Positions 1-13,700 of a stretch of 64,000 nucleotides of DNA are shown piece after piece. Each line of letters opens with the position of its first letter. Position 1 is the first letter of the stretch. The position numbers and the translations under genes were made by a program. The DNA is from Patiria pectinifera (taxonomy: Eukaryota; Echinodermata; Asteroidea; Valvatida; Asterinidae): assembly GCA_029964075.1 (NCBI GenBank), contig CM057148.1, forward strand, positions 24,297,916-24,361,915, given 5' to 3'. Below the pieces are notes generated by a model. It did not search any database, was not told the origin of the DNA, and saw nothing but the letters and a program-made list of their open reading frames with translations.

Positions 1-3000
1 CGTTGCTAGGTCAAGATAGTACATCAAATGTGTAGTTATATTTTTAGGGAAAAAGTTTGGGTGGATATCCTTTGTTGATCACCAAAGGCTCTGGTGATCC
101 TTAATTTCTTACGATTTGACTGTGTTGGTCTTGTTAAATCGGTGACCTGGGGTCACTTTCATAAAGGTACAATGCGCCAAGGGAAGGGATGATCATGGCG
201 ATTGTGGCAGGCTGAACACCGTTCAAAATATTTCTTTTCAAACTAACTGTCCTCATGCTGCCTGCTGAAGAGAAGAAAAGAGAAAAGTGGCACAATATCA
301 ATGATTGTCAGACAAGGTTTACGTGGCTCAAAATAGTTAACGGAAGGGACACTAACGATTGAAACAGGTTGCAGGCCGTGTAAGTTGTTTCCACTCAGAA
401 CAACTGTCTTGATGCTGCCTGCTGATGAAAGCAGGGACAAAAGTGGTTCAATATTAATGTTTTTCAGACCGCTTTCATTTAGGTGCAATAGTTCAAAGGA
501 AGGGACACTAGCGATCTCGACAGCCTGCAAATGTGCAATTTGTTTCCTTGCTGAGCAACTGTCTTTTTACTGCTTGGTAATTAAATAAGAGTGGCTAAAT
601 ATCACTCTTTGTGATACCACTGTAGAACAGCTCCAATACCTGAAGGGAAGGAACACTATCAATCCAGCAAGGTTGCGAGAGAAGAGAGAAAAGTGGCTTG
701 ATATCGCTATTTGACAGACCACTCTCACGTAGATTCAATGCTTCAAGGGAAGAGAAACTAGCGATCTTGGCAGGCTGCAAACCGTGAAAATTGTTGACTC
801 TCACTTACCAGACACTTACATGAACTCTGTATTCATGATGGACTATTTGGAAGAAACCTCCGGCTTCAAGTGAGTGCCTTTGAACGAAGGCGTTGCTAGG
901 TCACAATAGTACACGTTAATCAATATGTGTGGGTTTTTTAAGGGAATCTCAGTGACAGATCAGTCTAACGTAGATTCAATGCTTCAAGGGAAGAGACACT
1001 AGCAATCTTGGCAGGCTGCAAACCGTGCACATTGTTTCCTCTCACTTACCAGACACTTACATGAACTCTGTATTCATGATGGACTATTTGGAAGAAACCT
1101 CCGGCTTCAAGTGAGTGCCTTTGAACGAATGCGCTGCTAGGTCACGATAGTACACGTTAATCAATATGTGTGGGTTTTTTAAGGGAAGAAGTTTGGGTAA
1201 AAATCCTTGCTGGTTCCCAAAAGCTCTGTTGATCCTTAATTTCTTACGATTTGACTGTGTTTTTCTTGTTAAATCGGTGACCTAGGGTCACTTTCATAAT
1301 GGTACAATGAATGAAGGGACAGGACGATCCTAGCGATTGTGACAGGCTGAAAATCGTTATATTTTTTTTCCTTTCCTAATATATATATTCATACTGCCTG
1401 CTGAAGAGAAGAAGAAAAGAACAGTGGCACGATATCACCGGTTGTCAGACAACTTTTACGTGGCTCGAAATAGTTAACAGAAGGAACACTAGCGATATAT
1501 GACAGCCTGCAAATCGTACAATTTGTTTCTTACAAAGCAACTGTATCTATGCTGCTTGCTGATGGAAAAAAAAGTGGCTCAATATCACTCTTTGTGATAC
1601 CAATGAAGAACAGTTCTAATACCTGAATGCCTTTTTGCTTTCTGCTGATGAAAGAAGAGAGAAAAGTGGCTTGATATCGCTATTTGACAGACCACTCTCA
1701 CGTAGATTCAATGCTTCAAGGGAAGAGAAACTAGCGATCTTTGCAGGCTGCAAACCGCGCAAATTGTTGACTCTCACTTACCAGACACTTACATGAACTC
1801 TGTATTCGTGAAAGACTATTTGGAAGAAACATCCGGCTTCAAGTTAGTGCCTTTGAATGAATACGTTTCTAGTTCAATAAAGTACACATAAATCAATATG
1901 TGTGGTTCCATTTTAGGGGAATCTCAGTGACAAATCAGTCTAGCGTAGATTCAATGCTTCAAGGGAAGAGACACTAGCAATCTCGGCAGATTCAATGCTT
2001 CAAGGGAAGAGACACTAGCGATCTTGGCAGGCTGCAAATCGTGCAAATTGTGTCCTCTCACTTACCAGACTCTTACATGAACTCTGTATTCATGATGGAC
2101 TATTTGGAAGAAGCCTCCGTCTTCAAGTTAGTGCCTTTGAACGAATCGTGCAAATTGTGTCCTCTCACTTACCAGACTCTTACATGAACTGTCTATTCCT
2201 GATGGACTATTTGGAAGACACCTCCGGCTTCAAGTTAGTGCCTTTGAACGAATGCGTTGCTAGGTCACGATAGTACACGTAAATCAATATGTGTGGTTCA
2301 TTTTGTTTAAGGGAAGAAGTTTGGGTGAATATCCTTCGCTGGTACCCAAAGGCTCTAGTGACCCTTTATTTCTTACGATTTGACTGTGTTTGTCTTATTA
2401 AATCGGTGACCTAGGGTCACTTTCATAAAGGTACAATGCGCAAAGAAAAAGGACGATCCTGGCAATTGTGGCAGGCTAAAAACCGTTCAAATTATTTTCT
2501 TTCAAAAAAACTGTCTTTATGCTGCCTGCTAAAGAGAAGAAGAAAAACAAGTGGCACAATATCACTGGTTGTCAGCTCAAAATAGTTAACGGAAGGGACA
2601 CTAGCGATTGATACAGGTTGCAGGCCATGCAAATTGTTTCCACACAGAACAACTGTTTTGATGCTGCGTGCTGATGAATAAAGAGAGAAAAGTGGCTCAA
2701 TATCAATGTTTCCCTACCACTTTGTTATAGGTGCAATTTTTTAAGGGAACGGACGCTAGCGACCTCGACAGCCTGCAAATCGAGCAAATTGTTTCCATGC
2801 AGAGCAACTGTCTCATGGTGCCTGCTGATAATAGAAGAGTAGCTCAATATCACTCTTTGGGAAACCACAATCTAATAGTTCCAATACCTGAAGGGAAGGG
2901 ACACTATCAATCCAGCAAGGTTGCAAATCGTGCAAACTGTTGCGGCTCAAAACAACAGCCTTTATGTTGCCTGCTGATGAAAGAAGAGAGAAAAGTCGCT

Positions 3001-3087
3001 TAATATCGTTGTTTGTCAGACCACTCTCACGTACAAGGAAAGAGACACTAGCGATCTTGGCAGGCTCACTTACCAAACACTTACATG
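1..3087 (-). pseudogene. Left end of the visible LRR array
   Basis: Anchors at 822, 1063, 1795, 2079 and 2186 show the most irregular spacing of the array (241, 732, 284 and 107 bp). Readable minus-strand pieces are 2813-3076, 595-804 (module A) and 243-530 (modules C and D). The DNA before 822 is a partial unit cut by the window edge. Confidence 0.5.
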
Positions 3088-6000
3088 AACTCTGTCTTCA
3101 TGATGGACTATTTGGTGGAAGCCTCCGTCTTCAAGGTTTACGTGGCTCAAAATAGTTAACGGTAGGGACACTAACGATTGAAACAGGTTGCAGGACGTGC
3201 AAATTGTTTCCACTCAGAACAACTGTCTTGATGCTGCCTACTGATAAAAGAAGGGAGAAAAGTGGTTCAATGTTAATGTTTTTCAGACCACTTTCATTTA
3301 GGTGCAATAGTTCAAAGGAAGGGACACTAGCGACCTCGACAGCCTGCAAATGTGCAATTTGTTTTCTTGCAGAGCAACTGTCTTTATACTGCTTGCTAAT
3401 TCAATAAGAGTGGCTCAATACCACTCTTTGTGATACTACTGTAGAACAGTTCCAATACCTGAAGGGAAGGAACACCATCAATCCTTCAAGGTTGCAAATA
3501 TCTGCCTTTATGCTTTCTGCTGATGAGAGAAGAGAGAAAGGTGGCTTGATATCGCTGTTTGACAGACCACTCTCACGTAGATTCAATGCTTCAAGGGAAG
3601 AGACACTAGCGATCTTGGCAGGCTGCAAATCGTGCAAATTGTGTCCTCTCACTTACCAGACACTTACATGAACTCTGTATTCATGATGGACTATTTGGAA
3701 GAAGCCTCCGTCTTCAAGTTAGTACCTTTGAACGAATGCGTTGCTCGGTCAAGATAGTACATCAAATGTGTAGTTATATTTTGAGGGAAAAAGTTTGGAT
3801 GAATATCCTGGTTGATCACCAAAGGCTCTGGTGATTCTTAATTTCTTACGATTTGACTGTGTTGGTCTTGTTAAATCGGTGTCCTAGGGTCACTTTGATA
3901 AAGGTACAATGCGCCAAGGGAAAAGATGATCCTGGCGATTGTGGCAGGCTGAACACCGTTCAAAATATTTCTTTTCAAAATAACTGTCCTCATGCTGCCT
4001 GCTGAAGAGAAGAAGAGACAAAAGTGGCACAATATCAGTTGTTGTCAGACAAGGTTTACGTGACTCAAAATAGTTAACGGAAGGGACACTAAAGATTGAA
4101 ACAGGTTGCAGGACGTGCAAATTGTTTCCACTCAGAACAACTGTCTTGATGCTGCCTACTGATAAAAGAAGGGAGAAAAGTGGTTCAATGTTAATGTTTT
4201 TTCAGACCACTTTCATTTAGGTGCAATAGTTCAAAGGAAGGGACACTAGCGATCTCGACAGCCTGCAAATATGCAATTTGTTTTCTTGCAGAGCAACTGT
4301 CTTTATACTGCTTGCTAATTCAATAAGAGTGGCTCAATACCACTCTTTGTGATACTACTGTACAACAGCTCCAATACCGGAAGGGAAGGAACACTATCAA
4401 TCCTTCAAGGTTGCAATTAGTGCAAACTGTTGCCGCTCAAAACATCTGCCTTCATGCTTTCTGCTGATAAAAGAAGAGAGAAAAGTGGCTTGATATCGCT
4501 GTTTGACAGACCACTCTCACGTAGATTCAATGCTTCAAGGGAAGAGACACTAGCGATCTTGGCAGGCTGCAAACCGTGAAAATTATTGACTCTCACTCAC
4601 CAGACACTTACATGAACTCTGTATTCGTGATAGACTATTTGGAAGAAACCTCCGGCTTCAAGTGAGTGCCATCGAGCGAATGCGTTGCTAGTTCACTAAA
4701 GTACACAAAAATCAATATGTGTGGGTTTTTTTTAGGGGAATCTCAGTGACAGATCAGTCTAACGGAGGTTCAATGCTTCAAGGGAAGAGACACTAGCAAT
4801 CTTGGTGGGCTGCAAACCGTGCACATTGTTTCCTCTAACTTACCAGACACTTACATGAACTCTGTATTCATGATGGACTATTTGGAATAAACCTCCAGCT
4901 TCAAGTTAGTGCCATTGAACGAAAGCGTTGCTAGGTCACAATAGTACACGTAAATCAATATGTGTGGTTCATTTTTTTAAGGGAAGAAGTTTGGGTGAAT
5001 ATCATTCGATGGTACCCAAAGGCTCTAGTGTCCCTTAATTTCTTACAATTTGACTGTGTTTGTCTTGTTAAATCGGTGACCTAGGGTCATTTTCATAAAG
5101 GTACAATGCGCAAAGAAAAAGGACGATCCTGGCAATTGTGGCAAACTAAAAACTGTTCAAATAATGTTCTTTCAAAATAACTGTCTTTGTGCTGCCTTCT
5201 AAAGAGAAGAAGAAAAAAAGTGGCACAATATCACTGGTTGTCAGACAACTTTTATGTGGCTCAAAATAGTTAACGGAAGTGACACTAGCTATTGATACAG
5301 GTTGCAGGCCGTGTAAATTGTTTCCACACAGAACAACTGTTTTGATGCTGCTTGCTAATGAATGAAGAGAGAAAAGTGGCTCAATATCAATGTTTTCCCT
5401 ACCACTTTGTTAAGGTGCAATTTTTTTTAAGGGAACGGACACTAGCGACCTCGACAGCCTGCAAATCGAGCAAATTGTTTCCTTGCAGAGCAACAGTCTC
5501 ATGGTGCCTGCTGATAATAGAAGAGTAGCTCAATATCACTCTTTGGGAAACCACAATCCAATAGTTCCAATACATGAAGGGAAGGAACACTATCAATCCA
5601 GCAAGGTTACAAATCGTGCAAATTGTTGCGGCTCAAAACAACAGCCTTTATGCTACCTGCTGATGAAAGAAGAGAGAAAATTGGCTTTATATCGTTGTTT
5701 GTCAGACCACTCTCACGTACATACAACGTTTCAAGGGAAAGGACACTAGCGATCTTTGCAGGCTCACTTACCAAACACTTACATGAACTCTGTCTTCTTG
5801 ATGGACTATTTGGTGGAAGCCTCCGTCTTCAAGTTAGTGCCTTTGAACGAATGTGTTCACAGGTTAAGAAAGTAGGCCTACATCAAATGTGTAATTATTT
5901 TTTTAGGGAAGGAGTTTGGGTGAATATCCTTTGTTGATCACCAAAGGCTCTGGTGATCCTTCATTTCTTACGATTTGACTGTGTTGGTCTTGTTAAATCG

Positions 6001-6736
6001 GTGACCTGGGGTCACATTCATAAAGGTACAATGCGCCAAGGGAAGGGATGATCCTGGCAACTGTGGCAGGCTGAACACCGTTCAAAATAGTTATTTCTTT
6101 TCAAATAACTGTCCTCATGCTGCCTGCTGAAGAGGAGAAAAGAGAAAAGTGGCACAATATCAGGGATTGTCAGACAAGGTTTACGTGGCTCAAAACAGTT
6201 ATCGGAAGGGACACTAACGATTGAAACAGGTTGCAGGCGTTGCAAATTGTTTCCACTCAGAACAACTGTCTAGATGCTGCCTGCTGATGAAAGAAGGGAG
6301 AAAAGTGGTTCAATATTACTGTTTTTCAGACCGCTTTCATTTAGGTGCAATAGTTCAAAGGAAAGAACACTAGCGATCTCGACAGCCTGCAAATGTGCAA
6401 TTTGTTTCCTTGCTGAGCAACTGTCTTTCTACTGCTTTCAAATTAAATAAGAATGGCTAAATATCACTCTTTGTGATATCTGTAGAACAGTTCCAATACC
6501 TGAAGGGAAGGAACACTATCAATCCTTCAAGGTTGCAAATAGTGCAAACTGTTGCTGCTCAAAACATCTGCCTTTATGCTTTCTGCTGATAAAAGAAGAG
6601 AGAAAAGTGGCTTGATATCGCTGTTTGACATACCACTCTCACGTAGATTCAGTGTTTCAAGGGAAGAGACACTAGCGATCTTGGCAGGCTGCAAACAGTG
6701 AAAATTGTTGACTCTCACTCACCAGACACTAACATG
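3087..6736 (-). pseudogene. Block of LRR units of mixed length
   Basis: Anchors at 3087, 3670, 4614, 4857, 5785 and 6736 delimit units of 583, 944, 243, 928 and 951 bp. Readable minus-strand LRR pieces are 6527-6718 (modules A and B), 6018-6245 (D to E), 3890-4120 (D), 3401-3652 (A to B) and 3131-3349 (C to D). The 583-bp unit lacks the last module and the spacer. A plus-strand open frame in the same DNA (for example 5623-5937) is only a shadow. Confidence 0.5.
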
Positions 6737-6977
6737 AACTCTGTATTCGTGAAAGACTATTTGGAAGAACCTCCGGCTTCAAGTTAGTGCCTTTGAATCA
6801 ATGCGTTGCTAGTTCACTAAAGTACACATAAATCAATATGTGTGGTTATTTTTTAGGGGAATCTCAGTGACAGATCAGTCCAACGTAGATTCAATTCTTC
6901 AAGGGAACAGACACTAGCAATCTTGGCAGGCGGCAAACCGTGCACATTGTTGACTCTCACTTGCCAGACACTTACAT

Positions 6978-8742
6978 GAACTCTGTATTCATGATGGACT
7001 ATTTGGAAGAAACCTCCAGCTTCAAGTTAGTGCCTTTGAACGAAGGCGCTGCTAGGTCACAATAGTACGCGTAAATCAATATGTGTGGGTTTTTTAAGGG
7101 AAGAAGTTTAGGTGAATATCTTTGCTGGTTCCCAAAAGCCCTGGTGATCCTTAATTTCTTACGATTTGACTGTGTTTGCTTGTTAAATCGGTGACCTAGG
7201 GTCACTTTCATAAAGGTACAATGCGCGAAGGGAAAGGACGATCCTGGCGATTGTGGCTGGCTTAAAATCTTTCATTTCTTTTCCTTTCCTAATATCTATC
7301 TAAGTTATGCTGCCAGCTTGAGAGAAGAAGAAAGAAAAGTGGCACGATATCACCGGTTGTCAGACAACTTCTACGTGGCTCGAAATAGTTAACAGAAGGA
7401 ACACTAGCGATTGATACAGGTTGCCTGCCGTGCAAAGTGTTTCCACACAGAACAATTGTCTTGATGCTGCCTGCTGTGGGAAGAAGAAAAAAAGGGGTTA
7501 AATATCAATGTTTTTCAGACCACTTTGATATTGGTGAAATAGTTAAAGGGAAGGGACACTAGCGATCTTGACAGCCTGCAAATCATACAATTTGTTTCTT
7601 ACAGAGCAACTGTATTTATGATGCTCGCTAGGAAAAAAAGAGTGGCTCAATATCACTCTTTGTGATACCAATGAAGAACAGTTCTAATACCTGAATGCCT
7701 TTATGCTTTCTGCTGATGAAAGAAGAGAGAAAAGTGGCTTGAAATCGCTGTTTGACAGACCACTCTCACGTAGACTCAATGCTTCAAGGGAAGAGACACT
7801 AGCGATCTTGGCAGGCTGCAAATCGTGCAAATTGTTTGCTCTCACTTACCAGACACTTACATGAACTCTGTATTCATGATGGACTATTTGGAAGAAACCC
7901 CTGGCTTCAAGTGAGTGCCTTTGAACGAATGCGCTGCTATGTCACAATAGTACACGTACATTAATACGTGTGGTTCATTTTTCAGGAAAGAAGTTTGGGT
8001 GAATATCCTTTGCTGGTTTCCAAAAGCTCTTGTGATCCTTAATTTCTTACGATTTGACTGTGTTTGTCTTGTTAAATCGGTGAACTAGGGTCACTTTTAT
8101 AAAGGTATAATAAAAGAAGGGAAAGAACGATCCTGGCGATTGTGGCAGGCTGAAATTTGCTCAATTTATTTCCTTTCCCAATAACTGTCTTTATGCTGCC
8201 TGTTAAATAGAAAAAGAAAGAAAAGTGGCACAATATCACTGGTTGTCAGACAACCTGTGAAATAGTTCACAGAAGGAACAATAGCGATTGATGCAGGTTG
8301 CAGGCCGTGCAAAGTGTTTCCACACAGAACAATTGTCTTGATGCTGCCTGTTGATGGGAGAAGAGAGAAAAGTGGTTCAATATCAATGTTTTCCAGACCA
8401 CTTTGATATTGGTGCAATAGTTTAAGGGAAGGGATACTAGCGATCTTGACAGCCTGCAAATCGTACAATTTGTTTCTTACAGAACAACTGTATCTATGCT
8501 GCTTGCTGATGAAAAAAAGAGTGGCTCAATATCACTCTTCGTGATACCAATGAAGAACATTTCTAATACCTGAATGCCTTTATGCTTTCTGCTGATGAAA
8601 GAAAAGAGAAAAGAGGTTTGCTATCGCTGTTTGACAGACCACTCTCACGTAGATTCAATGCTTCAAGGGAAGAGACACTAGTGATCTTGGCAGGCTGCAA
8701 ACCGTGCAAATTGTTTGCTCTCACTTACCAGACACTTACATG
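6978..8742 (-). pseudogene. Two LRR units (885 and 879 bp)
   Basis: Units 6978-7863 and 7863-8742 have broken frames. The stretch 8166-8468 is open for modules C and D (LQAVKIASIPS, LHGLQPASIAIVPS). The stretch 6999-7211 is open for the spacer-encoded tail HILIYAYYCDLAAPSFKGTNLKLEVSSK and its stop. A truncated 242-bp unit (6736-6978) follows. Confidence 0.5.
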
Positions 8743-9362
8743 AACTCTGTATTCATGATGGACTATTTGGAAGAAACCTCCGGCTTCAAGTGAGTGCCTT
8801 TGAACGAATGCGTTGCTAGGTGACTATAGTAAATCAAATGTGTAGTTTTTTTTAAGGGATCAAGCTTGGGCGAATGGTAGCCAAAGGCTCTGTTGACCCT
8901 CAATTCATTACAATGTGACTGTTTGTCTCGTTTAGTCTTTGACCTAGGGACACTTTCATGAAGGCACAATGCGCAAAAGGAAAGGACAACTATGGCGGTT
9001 GTGGTAGGCTGCAACCCGTGCAAATTATTTCCTTGCAGAGAAACTTTATTTATGCTGCTTGCTGATGAAAAAAAGAGTGGCTCAATATCACTCTTTGTGA
9101 TGCCAATGTAGAACAGTTCTAATACCTAAAGAAAAGGAACACTATCAATCCTGCAAGGTTGCAAATCGTGCAAACTGTTGCCGCTCAAAACAACTGCCTT
9201 TATGCTTTCTGCTGATGAAAGAAGAGAGAAAAGTGGCTTGATATCGCTGTTTGACGGATCACTCGCACGTAGATTCAAAGCTTCAAGGGAAGAGACACTA
9301 GCGATCTTAGCAGGCTGCAAACCTTGCCAATTGTTTCCTCTTACTTACCAGACACTTACATG
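8742..9362 (-). pseudogene. LRR unit deleted for modules C and D (620 bp)
   Basis: Modules A and B are open at 9126-9320 (LQPAKIASVSS, LQPCRIDSVPF). They are followed almost directly by the last module and tail at 8763-9023 (LQPTTTAIV to KPEVSSK then stop). The tail shows the most complete spacer-encoded C-terminus in the array. The unit is about 300 bp shorter than its neighbours, as expected from misaligned recombination between modules. Confidence 0.55.
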
Positions 9363-10264
9363 AACTCTGTATTCATGATGGACTATTTGGAAGAAACCTC
9401 CGTCTTCAAGTGAGTGCCTTTGAACGAATGCGTTGCTAGGTCACGATAGTCCACGCACATTAACAAGTGTGGTTCATTTTTAGGGGAAGATGTTTGGGTG
9501 AATATCCTTTGCTGGCTCCCAAAAGCTCTGGTGATTCTTAATTTCTTACGATTTGACTGTGTTTGTCTTGTTAAATCGGTGAACTAGGGTCACTTTTATA
9601 AAGGTACGATGCGCGAAGGGAAATGACGATCCAGGCGATTGTGGCTGGCTGAAAATCGTTCAATTTATTTCCTTTTTTAATAACTGTCTTTATTTTTTTT
9701 CTCTTTATGCTGCCTGCTGAAGAGAAGAAAAAAGAAAAGTGGCACAATATCACTGGTTGTCAGACAACTTTTACGTGGCTCGAAAGAGTTCACAGAAGGA
9801 ACACTAGCGATTGATACAGGTTGCATGCCGTGCAAAGTGTTTCCACACAGAACAATTGTCTTGATGCTGCCTGCTGTTGGAAGAGGAGAGAAAAGTGGTT
9901 CAATATCAATGTTTTTCAGACCACTTTGATACTGGTGCAATAGTTGAAGGGAAGGGATACTTGCGATCTTGACAGCCTGCAAATCGTACAATTTGTTTCT
10001 TACAGAGCAACTGTATTTATGATGCTTGTTAGGAAAAAAAGAGTGGCTCAATATCACACTTTGTGATACCAATGAAGAACAGTTCTAATACCTGAATGCC
10101 TTTATGCTTTCTGCTGATGAGAGAAGAGAGAAAAGTGGCTTGGTATCGCTGTTTGACAGACCACTCTCACGTAGATTCAATGCCTCAAGAGAAGAGACAC
10201 TAGCGATCTTGGCAGGATGGAAACCGTGCAAATTGTTTCCTCTCACTTACCAGACACCTACATG
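9362..10264 (-). pseudogene. LRR unit with the longest open stretch of the array
   Basis: The stretch 9677-10072 is open for 131 codons on the minus strand. It covers module C (KLYDLQAVKIASIPS), module D (LHGMQPVSIASVPS) and part of a following module. Module B has collapsed: the sequence jumps from one LSADE-coding segment to module C. Module E lies at 9571-9753 in another frame. The unit is 902 bp. Confidence 0.55.
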
Positions 10265-10506
10265 AACTCTGTATTCATGATGGACTATTTGGAAGAAACC
10301 TCCGGCTTCAAGTTAGTGCCTTTGAACGAATGCGATGCTAGTTCAATAAAGTACACAAAAATCAATATGTGTGGTTCTTTTTTAGGGGAATCTCAGTGAC
10401 AGATCAGTCTAACGTAGATTCAATGCTTCAAGGGAAGAGACACTAGCAATCTTGGCAGGCTGCAAACCGTGCACATTGTTTCCTCTCACTTACCAGACCC
10501 TTATAT

Positions 10507-11440
10507 GAACTCTGTATTCATGATGGACTATTTGGAAGAAACCTCCGGCCTCAAGTTAGTGCCTTTGAACGAAGGCGTTGCTAGGTCACAATAGTACACG
10601 TAAATCAATATGTGTGGGTTTTTTAAAGGACGAAGTTTGGGTAAATATCCTTGCTGGTTCCCAAAAGCTCTGGTGATCCTTAATTTCTTACGATTTGACT
10701 GTGTTTGTCTTCTTAAATCGATTAACTAGGTTCATTTTCATAAAGGTAAAATGAACGAAGGGAAAGGACGATCTTGGCGATTTTTTCAGGCTGAAAATCG
10801 TTCATTTTTTTTCCTTTCCTAATATCTATCTTTATGCTGCCTGCTGAAGAAAAGATGAAAGAAAAGTGGCACGATATCACCGGTTGTCAGACAGCTTTTA
10901 CGTAGCTCGAAATAGTTAACAGAAGGAACACTAGCGATTGATACATGTTGCAGGCCGTGGAAAGAACAATTGTCTTGATGCTGCCTGCTGATGGAAGAAG
11001 AGAGAAAAGTGGCTCAATATTAATGTTTTTTAGACCACTTTGGTATTGGTGCAATAATTCAAGTGAAGGGACACTAGCGATCTTGACAGCCTGCAAATCG
11101 TACAATTTGTTTTCTTACAGAGCAACCGTATTTATGCTGCTTGCTAATGAAAATAGTAGCTCAATATCACTGTTTGTGATGCCATTGTAGAACAGTTCTA
11201 ATACCTGAAGGGAAGGAACACGATCAATCCTGCAAAGATGCAAATCGTACAAACTGTTGCCGCTCAAAACAACTGCCGTTATGCTTTTTACTGATGAAAG
11301 AAGAGAAAAAGTGGCTTTGTGTCGCTGTTTCACTCACCACTGTCACGTAGATTCCATGCTTCAAGGGAAGAGACACTAGTGATCTTGGCAGGCTGCAAAC
11401 TGTGCAATTTGTTTTCTTTCACTTACCTGACACTTACATG
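10507..11440 (-). pseudogene. LRR unit (933 bp)
   Basis: Minus-strand LRR unit with open stretches at 11115-11333 (module B, signature LHLCRIDRVPS) and 10887-11105 (module C, LQAVKIASVPS, running into module D). The frame is lost in module D and again in the spacer. A truncated 243-bp unit (10264-10507) lies immediately downstream on the minus strand. Confidence 0.55.
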
Positions 11441-11924
11441 AACTCTATTTTCATGATAGACTATTTGGAAGAGACCTCCAGCTTCAAGCTAGTGCCTTTG
11501 AACGAATGCGTTGCTAGGTCACGATAGTACACGTAAATCAATATGTGTGGTTCTTTTGAAGGGAATCTCAGTGACAGATCACTCTCACGGAGATTCAATG
11601 CTTCAAGGGAAGAGAAACTAGCGATCTTTGCAGGCTGCAAACCGCGCAAATTGTTGACTCTCACTTACCAGACACTTATATGAACTCTGTATTCATGATG
11701 GACTATTTGGAAGACACCTCAGGATTCAAGCTAGTGCCTTTGAACGAATGCGTTGCTAGGTCACGATAGTACACGTAAATCAATATGTGTGGTTCTTTTG
11801 AAGGGAATCTCAGTGACAGATCACTCTCACGGAGATTCAAAGCTTCAAGGGAAGAGAAACTTGCGATCTTGGCAGGCTGCAACCCGTGCAAATTGTTGAC
11901 CCTCACTTACAAGACTCTACCATG
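11440..11924 (-). pseudogene. Two adjacent 242-bp truncated LRR units
   Basis: Two consecutive units, 11440-11682 and 11682-11924, are each 242 bp. Each holds only the first half of module A (NNLRGLQPAKIASFSS or NNLHGLQPAKIASFSS, then LEALNLRESDL) fused directly to the spacer. The same 67-residue ORF is open in both (11461-11664 and 11703-11906). They read on through HILIYVYYRDLATHSFKGTSL to EVSSK and a stop. The near identity of the pair indicates recent tandem duplication. Confidence 0.7.
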
Positions 11925-12872
11925 AACTCTGTATTCATGATGGACTATTTGGAAGAAACCTCGAGCTTCAAGTTAGTGCCTTTGAACGAATGCGTTACTG
12001 GGTCACGATAGTACACGTAAATTAATATGTGTGGTTCATTTTTAAGGGAAGAAGTTTGGGTGAATATCCTTTGCTGGTTCCCAAAAGCTCTGGTGATCCT
12101 TAATTTTTACGATTTGACTGTGTTTGTCTTGTTAAATCGGTGATCTAGAGTCACTTTCATAAAGGTATAATAAAAGAAGGGAAAGAACGATCCTGGCGAT
12201 TGTGGCAGGCTGAAATTTGCTCAATTTATTTCCTTTCCCAATAACTGTCTTTATGCTGCCTGTTAAATAGAAAAAGAAAGAAAAGTGGCACAATATCACT
12301 GGTTGTCAGACAAGTTTTACGTGGCTCGAAATAGTTCACAGAAGGAACACTAGCGATTTATACAGGTTGCAGGCCGTGCAGAGTGTTTCCACACAGAACA
12401 TTTGTCTTGATGCTGCCTGCTGTTGGAAGAAGAGAGAAAAGTGGCTCAATATCAATGTTTTTCAGACCACTTTGATATTGGTGCAATAGTTTACAGGAAG
12501 GGACACTAGCGATCTTGACAGCCTGCAAATCGTACAATTTGTTTCTTAGAGAGCAACTGTATTTTTACTGCTTGCTGATGAAAAAGAGTAGCTCAATATC
12601 ACTCTTTGTGATGCCAATGTAGAACAGTTCTAATACCTGAAGGAAGGAACACTATCAATCCTGCAAGGTTGTAAATTGTGCAAAATGTTGCTGCTCAAAA
12701 CAACTGCCTTTATGCTTTCTGCTGATGAAAGCAGAGAGAAAAGTGGCTTGGTATCGCTGTTTGACTCACCACTCTCACGTAGATTCAATGCTTCATGGGA
12801 AGAGACACTAGTGATCTTGGCAGGCTGCAAATCTTGCAAATTGTTTCCTCTCACTTACCAGACACTTAAATG
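11924..12872 (-). pseudogene. Most complete five-module LRR unit
   Basis: All five module types can be followed in order on the minus strand: LQPAKITS near 12830, LQPCRIDS near 12660, LQAVKIAS near 12520, LQPVSIxS near 12370 and a LQPATIA-like module near 12200. A spacer of about 240 bp follows. The modules are not in one continuous reading frame: 12630-12854 is open for 74 codons and then shifts. The unit length of 948 bp represents the full higher-order repeat. Confidence 0.6.
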
Positions 12873-13700
12873 AACTCTGTATTCAGGATGGACTATTTGG
12901 AAGACACCTCCGGCTTCAAGTGAGTGCCTTTGAACGAATGCGTTGCTGGTGGCTTCAAGTGAGTGCCTTTGAACGAATGCGTTGCTAGGTGACTATATTA
13001 CATCAAATGTGTAGTTTTTTAAGGGATCAAGTTTGGGCGAATGGTACCCAAAGGCTCTGTTGACCCTCAATTCATTACAATGTGACTGTTTGTCTCGTTT
13101 AGTCGGTGACCTAGGGTCACTTTCATGAAGGCACAGTGCGCAAAAGGAAAGGACAACCATGGCGATTGTGGTAGGCTGCAACCCGTGAAAATTATTTCCT
13201 TGCAGAGCAAGTGTCTTTATGCTGCCTGCTAATGAAAAGATGAGAAAAAGGTGGCTCCATACCATTGTTTGTCAGACCACTTTGATATACGTGCAATTGT
13301 GCAAGGAAAGGGACACTAGCGATCTCGACAGCCTGCAAATCGTGCAAATTGCTTTCTTGCACAGCAACTGTCTTTATACTGCCTGCCGATGAAAGAAGAG
13401 CGGCTCAATATCACTCTTTGTGAAACCACCGTCCAACAGTTCCAAAACCTAAAGGGAAGAAACACCATCAATCCTGCAAGGTTGCAAATCAGGCAAACTG
13501 TTGCCACTCAAAACAACTGCCTTTATGCTTCCTGCTGATGAAAGGAGAGATCAAAGTGGCTAAATATCATTAAGCACTCTCACATCAGACCAGACTCACG
13601 TAGATGCAATACTTCGAGGGAAAGAACACTAGGATCGCTAGTGTTCGACAGGTTGCAAACCGTGCAAATTGTTGACTCTCACTTATCAGACACTTACATG
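12872..13700 (-). pseudogene. LRR unit at the 5' edge of the array (minus-strand sense)
   Basis: This is the last clean unit at the right border of the array, bounded by two anchor motifs 828 bp apart. On the minus strand it has open stretches at 13316-13507 and 12993-13265. The latter reads FHGLQPTTIAM, then an LRR ending ESDPRSP, then a tail KLDPLKNYTFDV. A duplicated 40-bp piece (gcttcaagtgagtgcctttgaacgaatgc type) lies at about 12910-12985. No start codon with a convincing signal peptide precedes it. Confidence 0.6.
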
